DNA of 6,837 nucleotides from JAVMKJ01 sp031732875 (GCA_031732875.1 JAVMKL010000061.1:1-6837); one strand, 5' to 3'; shown: positions 1 through 6,284, numbered from the stretch's first letter. Notes: a model not told the origin generated them from the letters alone. A program made the numbers and translations.

Positions 1-725
1 TTGTAGCTCTTGGACAGGGTGAAGGATTCGACCGCGATGTCCTTGGCGCCCGGTACTTGCAGGATCGAGGGGGCGACGTAGCCGTCGAACACCAAGTCGG
101 CGTAGGCCAGGTCGTGGATGACCCAGATTTCGTGCTCGCGGGCGATGGCCACCACTTTCTCGAAGAAGTCCAGTTCGACGCACTGGGTGGTGGGATTGGC
201 CGGGAAGTTCAGCACCAGCATCTTGGGCCGGGGCCAGGAGTCCTTGATTGCCTTTTCCAGTTCGGCGAAGAAATCCACGCCCGGCACCAGCGGCACGTGG
301 CGGATGTCGGCGCCGGCGATGACGAAGCCGTAGGGGTGGATCGGATAGGCGGGATTGGGCACCAGAACGGCGTCGCCCGGCCCCATGGTGGCCAGCGCCA
401 GGTGCGCCAGGCCTTCCTTGGAGCCGATGGTGACGATGGCCTCGGACTCCAGGTCGAGGTCCACGGCGTAGCGGGTCCGGTACCAGCTGCAGATGGCCCG
501 GCGCAGGCGGGGGATGCCGCGCGACAGCGAGTAGCGGTGGGTGTCCTCGCGCCGGGCGGTCTCGACCAGTTTTTCGACGATGTGCTTCGGGGTCGGCTGG
601 TCGGGGTTGCCCATGCCGAAGTCGATGATGTCCTCGCCCCGGGCGCGGGCCTTGGCCTTCAAGTCGTTGACGATGTTGAAGACGTAGGGCGGCAGGCGTT
701 TGATGCGTTGGAAGTCGGCGTTCAA
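1..725 (-). CDS. alaC: Alanine transaminase AlaC, C-terminus cut by the window edge
   Basis: This is a cytoplasmic PLP-dependent fold-type I aminotransferase that makes alanine from pyruvate using glutamate as amino donor. About 241 codons are visible. The reverse-strand translation begins MNADFQRIKRLPPYVFNIV and continues with GEDIIDFGMGNPDQPTP, matching the start of E. coli AlaC (YfdZ). The segment FTLSKSYN ends at the window edge; its Lys (codon 9-11) is the Schiff-base lysine. The C-terminal domain lies outside the window. The only in-frame start between the upstream stop (828-830) and the conserved region is TTG at 723-725. It puts the N-terminus where the family begins, but has only a weak GGGAA ribosome-binding site. 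It is monocistronic as far as can be seen: 273 non-coding bases separate it from the lipoprotein gene upstream. A closely related LL-diaminopimelate aminotransferase-like enzyme is the main alternative, but the RLPPYVF and GNPD segments favour AlaC. Confidence 0.93.
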   Translation of the reverse strand, partial: MNADFQRIKRLPPYVFNIVNDLKAKARARGEDIIDFGMGNPDQPTPKHIVEKLVETARREDTHRYSLSRGIPRLRRAICSWYRTRYAVDLDLESEAIVTIGSKEGLAHLALATMGPGDAVLVPNPAYPIHPYGFVIAGADIRHVPLVPGVDFFAELEKAIKDSWPRPKMLVLNFPANPTTQCVELDFFEKVVAIAREHEIWVIHDLAYADLVFDGYVAPSILQVPGAKDIAVESFTLSKSY

Positions 726-824
726 GGTGGTGTTCCCAAGGGCTGAGTCACGGGGTTTTCGGTGGGCGATCCGCGCCGGGGTCGGCGACCGGCGGGAAGA
801 TGGCGGTTCCCAGGCTGATCGAGC

Positions 825-853
825 AGTCTACCGGCGGGGGCGGAACGGTTCAA
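825..853 (-). promoter_or_regulatory. Candidate sigma-70 promoter for alaC
   Basis: Reading the minus strand, TTGAAC (853-848) is followed after 17 bases by TAGACT (830-825). Each hexamer matches the consensus at four of six positions. It would give a leader of roughly 90 bases before the TTG start of alaC. It is the best -35/-10 pair I found in the intergenic region, but GC-rich DNA gives many such partial matches. Confidence 0.3.
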
Positions 854-928
854 CCGGGAGCCGGCGCGGTTATCAACCGGATCCCCTGGCGCTTTCCCGT
901 GTCCGTCGGCGCCGGACGGGGTTACGGC

Positions 929-961
929 GATCTCCAGATCTCCAGATCTCCAGATCTCCAG
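929..961. repeat. Four-copy GATCTCCA octamer tandem repeat
   Basis: Four exact, uninterrupted copies of the octamer GATCTCCA (929-936, 937-944, 945-952, 953-960) are followed by one further G and a degenerate remnant (TTTTCCAG). Each junction creates the palindrome AGATCT. The repeat is non-coding, 38 bases beyond the stop codon of the minus-strand lipoprotein gene. An 8-base period is not a multiple of three, so copy-number change would be neutral here. It looks like a slippage-prone microsatellite with no obvious regulatory signal attached. Confidence 0.9.
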
Positions 962-998
962 TTTTCCAGCCGGCCTGGCTCCGATTCAGTCCCGCCGG

Positions 999-1523
999 TT
1001 ATTGCCTTGGCGTAACGCCCGTGGGCTGCGTTTTCGCGGCGAACGCATAAAACATCTTCTCGTCCCATTCCGCCGGCAGGCATTGCGCGACTTTTTGCGT
1101 TTGCACTGAAAGACGAATTTCCCGTGGGGTTATGACGACGCCCCGGATCGAGGTGACGCAATCTCTGCTTGACAGACTGCTGGAGGGGTCCGCCGGGCGC
1201 GAGCTTTCAACCAGCAGGGTAAGAGTTTTTCCGGTAGACACTACGCGAATGTTGCCTTTGCGGTCGCGGTTGAACTGACAAGGGGTGGGAAAGTCGAAAT
1301 CGATTTTTCCGGTTTTACCAGCGCCCTCATAAGTCAGTCGACAGCTTGCCAAACTGAGTTTGAAGTTTCCGACGGTAGCGTTCTGGACGGTCGATGACGG
1401 CGTGATTGGCTGCGTGGTGATCGGCGGGCTTGCCGACGTCGCGTCCCGGGGCGGTTGTCCAGCTTGGCCGGAACCGCAAGAGATAACCACCAGGAGAAAC
1501 AGCGGGAATATTCTCTTCATCAC
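999..1523 (-). CDS. Small lipoprotein, candidate immunity partner of the adjacent Tae4-type amidase
   Basis: This 174-residue protein has no function I recognise from sequence. It begins with a basic residue pair, a hydrophobic stretch (IFPLFLLVVIS) and a lipobox VVISC, predicting lipid attachment at Cys16. A Ser/Thr/Pro-rich linker runs to about residue 50. The mature domain has four cysteines (61, 82, 122, 148), an even number compatible with two disulfides in the periplasm. It is rich in alternating hydrophobic segments that suggest beta strands, and ends with a WDEKMFYAFA segment. The GTG start (1521-1523) directly follows the TAG stop of the amidase gene, with ATG next at 1518-1520. GGGAGGT lies 7 bases before the GTG, so either codon could initiate. 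The tight coupling and envelope location fit an immunity protein against a cell-wall amidase. It does not resemble the small helical Tai4 family I know, so this role is inference; an unrelated envelope lipoprotein is possible. Confidence 0.8.
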   Translation of the reverse strand: MMKRIFPLFLLVVISCGSGQAGQPPRDATSASPPITTQPITPSSTVQNATVGNFKLSLASCRLTYEGAGKTGKIDFDFPTPCQFNRDRKGNIRVVSTGKTLTLLVESSRPADPSSSLSSRDCVTSIRGVVITPREIRLSVQTQKVAQCLPAEWDEKMFYAFAAKTQPTGVTPRQ

Positions 1524-1940
1524 CTAGCCGACCTCCCAAAACCAAGTCTGTTTGCAGGAATCGATGTATTCACCGGTTTTGGTTTCGCCGTTGTTCCAGA
1601 GGTCGAAATGATCGCCTATGCCGCCGCGAAAGCCGGTGATGTCCTTGAAAAAGAGGAGACCGGTCCTGCCGCCGACATTTTTGCGACTGGCGTTCGCTGT
1701 CTTGGCAATTTTGGGGGGGCCAACTTGCTGCCACAAATAGTTGGCCAGGGATTCGGCACCCCGCGCGTGGCCATGCTTGCATTTGGGTTCGGTGTATTTG
1801 GTCAAATGAAAACCGGCATTGATGAGGCAAACACTCATGCGAATGGCGCATTGGTTGTCCCATCCCTGATCGCAGGGCTTTTGCTCGGTGGGATAGCTCG
1901 ACCAAAGTGAAAGAAAGTTCGGGAATTTTCGTTTGGCCAT
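1524..1940 (-). CDS. Tae4-family peptidoglycan amidase, putative type VI secretion effector
   Basis: This 138-residue protein carries the Tae4 (type VI amidase effector 4) signature. An N-terminal FLSLWSSYP segment is followed by DNQCAIRMSVCLINAGF, with the predicted nucleophile Cys31. Then come a RGAESLANYLW segment with GPP (residues 60-76) and GDHFDLWNNG, with the predicted general base His111. Asp113 or Asp127 could complete the site. Known Tae4 enzymes are NlpC/P60-like DL-endopeptidases that cut the gamma-D-Glu-mDAP bond in the peptidoglycan stem peptides of rival cells. There is no signal peptide, as expected for delivery by a T6SS. It is somewhat shorter than the usual 150-170 residues but keeps both catalytic motifs. 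The ATG is set by AGGAGGAGA (1955-1947). The stop touches the start of the lipoprotein gene, the usual effector-immunity layout. A C7A4 run (codons about 74-77) is intact in frame. No T6SS machinery gene is in view, so secretion is inferred. Confidence 0.85.
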   Translation of the reverse strand: MAKRKFPNFLSLWSSYPTEQKPCDQGWDNQCAIRMSVCLINAGFHLTKYTEPKCKHGHARGAESLANYLWQQVGPPKIAKTANASRKNVGGRTGLLFFKDITGFRGGIGDHFDLWNNGETKTGEYIDSCKQTWFWEVG

Positions 1941-2037
1941 CGTGGATCTCCTCCTGTGGGTGGCATTGGCTTAGGCAAAATTCATCCCAATATTTCGACT
2001 GGATGGGGAATGGGACGATTTGCTCCCACAAATCCGG

Positions 2038-2883
2038 TCACACGTTCAGCGCCTGCAATCGTTCGGTGAAGCGGGGTTTGATGATTCCGTCGTGGGTTAC
2101 CGAAGCGTCGAAGATGATGTGAGCCTTGGTCAGGTTCCGCCGCTTGACCAGCTTGTCGAGGTTAGTAGAGCGCGTCGCGGTACCGCCTCCCCGTGGTCCC
2201 GAGGCGCAGTACAGGAAAAACTCGATGCCGCTGTTGTCGCGTAGCCAGTTGGCCCAGAGCATTTCCCGATGTGCCTTGTTCTTGCTCTCCCATGCTGTCC
2301 ATTGTGGCTGTGGAGCTTTTGGGTCCGGGGCGGGTGTGGGTGTCGATAGCGCTCCGTGGGCTTGGCCATAGAGGCAATCGAATCCCCAGCATTCCACGAC
2401 CTTGTCGGCGTATTTGTCCGCTCCTCGGGTTCGCGCCAAGGCAAGCATGACCTTGCCGCCGCCGGAGTGCGCCGCCAAAACGATGTTGTCGACCTTGCTC
2501 GGGTCGTCAAATTCGGGAATCGGCGGGTTGGGTTTTTGCTTTTGTAGTTCCGCCGAGACCAGGGGCAAGTACCATTGCAGAGCGTTGGAGGGGATGGTAT
2601 CTGCTTCGTCTCCACCCAGGTTGCCGCCTTGCGCGCCCTTCGAAAGGGTTGGGGCGATCAGAATGACCTGCTTGGCGGGTTTTGGACTGTCCAATGTGGT
2701 CGGCAGGTCGTGATCGGTTTGCTGGAAATAGTCTCGAATGGAGGTTTGGTCCGTGCCGTGCAGGAAGAGGATAATATTGGCCTTGTTTCCGGCTTTGAAG
2801 TTGCTGGGGACGCATACCGCCGTGAGGGGTTTCGCGCCGTTTTTCAGATCGATATTGTCCAGGTAATACTCATTGGTCGCCAT
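2038..2883 (-). CDS. Alpha/beta hydrolase of unknown substrate
   Basis: The 281-residue protein shows an alpha/beta hydrolase core. NIILFLHGTDQ (36-46) is strand 3 with the HG oxyanion-hole turn, and VILIAPTL (73-80) is the next strand. NIVLAAHSGGGK (133-144) is the nucleophile elbow with Ser140. ECWGFDCLYG (164-173) supplies a likely acid, Asp169, and SVTHDGI (261-267) a likely His264. No signal peptide or membrane helix is visible, so it is cytoplasmic or exported by a dedicated system. ATG at 2881-2883 is chosen over an in-frame ATG 12 codons upstream because GAGGAAA sits 5 bases before it. It ends 97 bases before the Tae4-type gene on the same strand, so the three genes may be co-transcribed. 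That suggests, but does not prove, that it is a second effector (esterase or lipase-like) or an accessory enzyme. A stand-alone carboxylesterase is equally possible. No convincing promoter was found upstream. Confidence 0.85.
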   Translation of the reverse strand: MATNEYYLDNIDLKNGAKPLTAVCVPSNFKAGNKANIILFLHGTDQTSIRDYFQQTDHDLPTTLDSPKPAKQVILIAPTLSKGAQGGNLGGDEADTIPSNALQWYLPLVSAELQKQKPNPPIPEFDDPSKVDNIVLAAHSGGGKVMLALARTRGADKYADKVVECWGFDCLYGQAHGALSTPTPAPDPKAPQPQWTAWESKNKAHREMLWANWLRDNSGIEFFLYCASGPRGGGTATRSTNLDKLVKRRNLTKAHIIFDASVTHDGIIKPRFTERLQALNV

Positions 2884-2888
2884 GCCGG

Positions 2889-2895
2889 TTTCCTC
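2889..2895 (-). promoter_or_regulatory. Ribosome-binding site that sets the hydrolase start
   Basis: The minus strand reads GAGGAAA five bases before the ATG at 2881-2883. The longer alternative start (2917-2919) has no comparable site and would add 12 residues of non-conserved-looking sequence. Confidence 0.75.
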
Positions 2896-3016
2896 ATGGT
2901 GGATAGTGCGCGGTGCCATACGAGAAACGGTATTACACGATCGATATACGGAATGCCGGGTATAAGAGTCGCTCGCGAAACCCGAGCCGGTTTCCCCGGC
3001 GACGCTGCCGTTGCAA

Positions 3017-4762
3017 TCAATATCCCACCGCCAGACCGTCCGCCCGCCGCGTGTCGGAAAAACCGTACAGCCCTTCGGGCGCGCGGACGATGCTCTGGGT
3101 ATCGCCCATGGCGTCCTTGACCACCACCTTGTGGCCCAGTCTCTCCAGCAGTTGCACGGTATCCGGACTCAGTCCTTCCTCGACCCGCAACTCGTCCGGC
3201 AGCCACTGATGATGGACGCGTGGGGCGATCGTGGCCTCGGCGATGTTCATCCGATGGTCGATCACGTTCAGCAGGATTTGCAGCACGGTGGTGATGATGC
3301 GACTGCCGCCGGGACTGCCGGTGACCAGCGCCAACTGACCGTCCTTGAACGCCAGGGTCGGGGTCATCGAACTCAGCGGGCGCTTGCCGGGACCGACCGC
3401 GTTGGCGTCGTCGCCGACCAGCCCGAAAGCGTTCGGGACGCCCGGCTTGGCGGCGAAGTCGTCCATCTCGTTGTTGAGCAGGATGCCGGTGCCGGCGGCG
3501 ACGATGCCGGAGCCGTAGGCCAGGTTAAGGGTGTAGGTGACGGCGACCGCGTTGCCGTCCCGGTCGACCACGGAGTAGTGGGTCGTCTGACCGCTTTCAA
3601 AGCGTTGCGGTTGGCCGGGCTTGATCTCCGCCGCCGGCCGCGCCCGATTCAAGTCGACGCGCGCCGCCAGTTCCCTGGCATAGCCTTTCGCGGTCAGGCC
3701 GGCGACCGGCACCTTGACGAAATCGGGATCACCCAGATACTCGCCGCGGTCGGCGTAAGCCAGCTTCATGGCCTCGGCCATGCGATGGATCGTGGCGGCG
3801 CTCTCCGGTCCCAGCTCGGCCAGCGGCCAGGTTTCCAGAATGTTGAGGATCTGGATCAGATGCACGCCGCCGGAGCTGGGTGGTGGCATGGAGACGATCT
3901 CGTAGCCTCGATAGTTGCCTCGCAGGGGAGGACGGACCACCGCCCGATAGCTCTTCAAATCGTCCAGCGCGATCGACCCCTGGTTTGCCCGCATGTCGGC
4001 GGCCAAACGTTGCGCGATCTCGCCCTCGTAGAACGCCTTGGCGCCCTGGTCGGCGATCAGTTCGAGCGAGGCGGCCAGTTCCGGTTGCGCCAGCGTCTCG
4101 CCGGGCGAGTAAGCGGAGCCGCCGGGTTTGAAGAACACCTTCATGCTGGCCGGCCAGAGCGCCATCCGCTCGCGCGCTTCCTGGAGCGATTGGGCCAATT
4201 CCGGGCTGACCGAAAAGCCCCGTTCGGCCAGGCGGATGGCGGGTTCGACCAGTTGCCGCCACGGCAGGCGGCCGTGACGCTGGTGGGCCAGCGCCAGTCC
4301 CGCCACCGTGCCCGGCACGCCGGCCGCCTGGTGGCTGCGGCGGAGACGGAATTCATCCACCTCGCCCTTTTCGTTCAGATAAAAATCTCGGCCGGCGGCG
4401 GCGGGGGCGGTTTCCCGGAAGTCGATCGCCTCGCTTTGCTTGCGGGCGGCATCGTGGACCAGCATGAATCCGCCGCCGCCCAGGTTGCCGGCCTGCGGTA
4501 GCGTGACCGCCAAGGCGAAGCCGACCGCCACCGCCGCGTCGGCGGCATTGCCGCCCCGCTTCAGGATGTCCAACCCGACCCGGCTGGCCTGAGCCTCCTG
4601 ACTGGCGACCATGGCGCTGCGGGCGAAGACCGGGTGGATTCGGCTGCGGGCGCCGTGGATCGCGGGCTCGGCCAGCGCGACCGAGATGTAGGCGACCGGC
4701 GGCGGACCGCACAGGCTCGCCAGCAGCAGCAGGCCGAAGAGGTTCGGCAAGCGACGGAACAT
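3017..4762 (-). CDS. ggt: Gamma-glutamyltransferase (glutathione hydrolase) precursor
   Basis: This 581-residue preproenzyme cleaves the gamma-glutamyl bond of glutathione and related compounds in the periplasm and transfers the group to water or amino acids. A signal peptide is visible (MFRRLPNLFGLLLLASL). The Ntn-hydrolase proenzyme is expected to self-cleave before Thr393 (codon 3584-3586) in GQTTHYSVVD, almost the same position as Thr391 of E. coli Ggt. Other family landmarks are DFRETAP with the substrate-binding Arg near 116, MPPPSSGGVHL, LLNNEMDDF, PLSSMTPT and GSPGGSRI. The C-terminus HHQWLPDELRVEEG to AVGY aligns with the E. coli end, so the gene is complete. The ATG at 4760-4762 is preferred over an ATG 48 codons upstream because it starts the signal peptide and has GGAGA six bases before it; the upstream extension overlaps the response regulator's 3' end. 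It follows that regulator by 140 bases and is likely a separate unit. Confidence 0.96.
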   Translation of the reverse strand: MFRRLPNLFGLLLLASLCGPPPVAYISVALAEPAIHGARSRIHPVFARSAMVASQEAQASRVGLDILKRGGNAADAAVAVGFALAVTLPQAGNLGGGGFMLVHDAARKQSEAIDFRETAPAAAGRDFYLNEKGEVDEFRLRRSHQAAGVPGTVAGLALAHQRHGRLPWRQLVEPAIRLAERGFSVSPELAQSLQEARERMALWPASMKVFFKPGGSAYSPGETLAQPELAASLELIADQGAKAFYEGEIAQRLAADMRANQGSIALDDLKSYRAVVRPPLRGNYRGYEIVSMPPPSSGGVHLIQILNILETWPLAELGPESAATIHRMAEAMKLAYADRGEYLGDPDFVKVPVAGLTAKGYARELAARVDLNRARPAAEIKPGQPQRFESGQTTHYSVVDRDGNAVAVTYTLNLAYGSGIVAAGTGILLNNEMDDFAAKPGVPNAFGLVGDDANAVGPGKRPLSSMTPTLAFKDGQLALVTGSPGGSRIITTVLQILLNVIDHRMNIAEATIAPRVHHQWLPDELRVEEGLSPDTVQLLERLGHKVVVKDAMGDTQSIVRAPEGLYGFSDTRRADGLAVGY

Positions 4763-4870
4763 GGCGATCTCCGTGGCTGGGATTCCCCTCGCCCGAGTTT
4801 GCCTCCTTATGCTTTTCCCGTCCCCCGGAAGAAGGGGATTGGATGAATTCCCACCCCGGCCGCCGAGGTG

Positions 4871-4900
4871 AAAGCCCCGGCAGGCGCGAGGCGACGGGGC
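4871..4900 (-). terminator. Weak candidate terminator after the receiver protein gene
   Basis: Two bases past the stop codon, the minus strand can pair GCCCCG (4900-4895) with CGGGGC (4879-4874), a 6 bp GC stem around a 15-base loop, followed by only three T residues (4873-4871). The short T run makes efficient intrinsic termination doubtful. Confidence 0.35.
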
Positions 4901-4902
4901 GA

Positions 4903-6063
4903 TCAAAACAGCTTGAGGATGGAACCGACGATGGCGGCGGCGGAAGTCAGGGCGGCCACGATTCCCACGACCAGCGCCAGAGTGGCGCGCGATTCGGCGG
5001 GGCCACCCTGGGTGGTGAGGTTGGCCGCCGTCTGCTGGATGGCGCGCTCGGCGGTTTCCCGGGCGATGGTTTCGATCACGGGCTGGATTCCGGTCCGAAC
5101 CATTTGTACGACCTGCTGCTTGAATTCCGGAGTGCCGGTGACCATCGTCAGCGTTTCCTGGCTCTGGCGCCTGACCTGGTTTTCGATCTCCCCGAGCAGT
5201 TCGTCCCGGTTGATTTCAAGGCCGCGGGCGATATTGCGTTGCGAGACTCCTTCGCTGACCTCGCGGGCGGCCTGTTCGGCCACGGCCCGGGCGCTTTCCT
5301 GCGCGGCGGAGCGGGCCGTCCGCTCGGCCGTGCCGCGCGCGATTTCGGTGGCGACCTGCTTGGCGGCTTCCTGGGCGGCGCGCACCGCCGCGTGCGCGGC
5401 TCGCCGGCCCAAGTCTTCGGCGACGCCGCGTGCGGTTTGGGTGGCGATCTCCCGTGCCAGGTTGGGTACCAGTTCCTGGATGATGTCGCGAGCGACCTTT
5501 TCGGCGGCCGCCCAGGCGGAGCGTTCGGCAATCCGTTCGATGTCGGAGGCAGCCGCTCCGGTCGGAACGGTGATCGGAGCCTCGGTAACGGGTGGCGCGG
5601 GCATTGGGGGAGCGGTCGGGACCTTTTCGACCACGCTGGGGGTGGGAAACACGATCTCGGGCGATATCGCCGGTTCTTCCGGGATGGCCGCGACGCCTTC
5701 GCCGACCATCCGCAGGATGTCGTCGAGTTGTTCCGGAGTGTAGGGCTTGGAGAGGAAGCCGACCGCGCCGCTTTCCCGGGCATCGCGCTTGTCTTCGTCG
5801 GTGGCGTTGGCGGAGCACATGATAATGGGGGCCAAGCCTTGCGGGTTTCGTCCGGTGATGGTTCGGCTGGTTTCGAAGCCGTCCATGCCGGGCATCATGA
5901 CGTCCATGAAGATGATGTCGGGTTTCTTGCTGTCGACATACTTGACGCAGTCCTCGCCCGACCCGACCCAGTCGACCTCGATACTCCGTTCGATCAGTAA
6001 CTTGCGTAAGGTCAGGTGGGCGACTTTGGAATCATCCACCACCAGCGCCTTTTTGATGTTCAT
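4903..6063 (-). CDS. Orphan response regulator: receiver + Pro linker + alanine-tetrad helix + C-terminal membrane anchor
   Basis: This 386-residue protein starts with a complete CheY-like receiver (1-122). ALVVDDS carries Asp10/Asp11 for Mg2+, MDVMMPGMDG carries the phospho-acceptor Asp54, and Ser84 and Lys106 (SKPY) are the switch residues, so it should be phosphorylatable. A Pro-rich linker follows (128-168). A very long charged, alanine-rich helix spans about 174-300, with Ala or another small or hydrophobic residue at every fourth position: 179 to 219 in one phase, then Ala at 222, 226 and every fourth position to 266. Residues 359-386 are a hydrophobic helix (LALVVGIVAALTSAAAIVGS) ending KLF, a likely C-terminal inner-membrane tail anchor. 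No DNA-binding or enzymatic output domain is visible. The ATG has AGGAGG (6074-6069) five bases upstream. No histidine kinase is adjacent. The output is unknown; scaffolding, membrane organisation or sequestering a partner is inference. Confidence 0.92.
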   Translation of the reverse strand: MNIKKALVVDDSKVAHLTLRKLLIERSIEVDWVGSGEDCVKYVDSKKPDIIFMDVMMPGMDGFETSRTITGRNPQGLAPIIMCSANATDEDKRDARESGAVGFLSKPYTPEQLDDILRMVGEGVAAIPEEPAISPEIVFPTPSVVEKVPTAPPMPAPPVTEAPITVPTGAAASDIERIAERSAWAAAEKVARDIIQELVPNLAREIATQTARGVAEDLGRRAAHAAVRAAQEAAKQVATEIARGTAERTARSAAQESARAVAEQAAREVSEGVSQRNIARGLEINRDELLGEIENQVRRQSQETLTMVTGTPEFKQQVVQMVRTGIQPVIETIARETAERAIQQTAANLTTQGGPAESRATLALVVGIVAALTSAAAIVGSILKLF

Positions 6064-6197
6064 GCAGGCCTCCTACGGCATGAGAGTCAATTGATGCGTT
6101 CTGTCTCCGGACAGTTTGGAGTATCCCGTATCGGTTGGGTTCATCGCGCGAAAGCCAGCGATCGAGCTTTGGTTTGTAGCGAGATCGCGCAAAAACG

Positions 6198-6238
6198 TTG
6201 CGTGATGCACTACAATTGTTCGTATAAGAATAATCCAA
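6198..6238. promoter_or_regulatory. Candidate overlapping divergent promoters
   Basis: The AT-richest part of the 221-base gap between the divergent receiver protein gene and the small membrane protein gene holds weak promoter-like hexamers on both strands. Plus strand: TTGCGT (6198-6203) and TATAAG (6223-6228), 19 bases apart. Minus strand: TTGGAT (6238-6233) and TGTAGT (6214-6209), 18 bases apart. A perfect palindrome ACAATTGT (6212-6219) lies between them. Spacings and matches are imperfect, so this is a location hint rather than a mapped promoter. The rest of the gap shows nothing I recognise. Confidence 0.3.
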
Positions 6239-6284
6239 CCATGATCGTACAACCTTAGCTTAAATCCCTTGGAGAAGACACATC

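Noticed and set aside
57..746. Plus-strand ORF of 229 codons
   Set aside because: It is antisense to alaC, shows no domain and has low-complexity Val/Gly/Asp composition.
965..977. Near-palindrome CCAGCCGGCCTGG as terminator of the lipoprotein gene
   Set aside because: Only four outer base pairs form cleanly and no T run follows on the minus strand.
700..1050. Plus-strand ORF of 116 codons in the alaC upstream region
   Set aside because: It is Arg-rich, overlaps the start of alaC and the tandem repeat, and has no recognisable motif; judged spurious.
922..1161. Minus-strand ORF encoding a WRSGDLEI-type repeat peptide
   Set aside because: The repeated residues simply translate the GATCTCCA microsatellite, and most of the frame overlaps the lipoprotein gene in another phase.
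1455..1910. Plus-strand ORF of 151 codons across the amidase gene
   Set aside because: It runs antisense to the Tae4-type gene, whose catalytic motifs identify the true frame. There is no supporting RBS or domain.
3011..4501. Plus-strand ORF of 496 codons
   Set aside because: It is entirely antisense to ggt, which matches its family from end to end. The product is Gln/Gly/Arg-rich without a recognisable domain, typical of a GC-rich shadow frame.
4763..4906. 48-codon N-terminal extension of Ggt
   Set aside because: It would precede a normal signal peptide and run into the 3' end of the neighbouring gene. The ATG at 4760-4762 has its own RBS.
4843..6000. Plus-strand ORF of 385 codons, and an overlapping 291-codon one at 4868-5743
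   Set aside because: Both are antisense to the receiver protein gene, whose receiver motifs and RBS are clear. Their Gly/Asp- or Ala/Arg-rich composition mirrors the alanine-rich coding strand.
6016..6258. Small plus-strand ORF in the divergent intergenic region
   Set aside because: It starts inside the receiver gene on the opposite strand, has no RBS and gives no recognisable protein.
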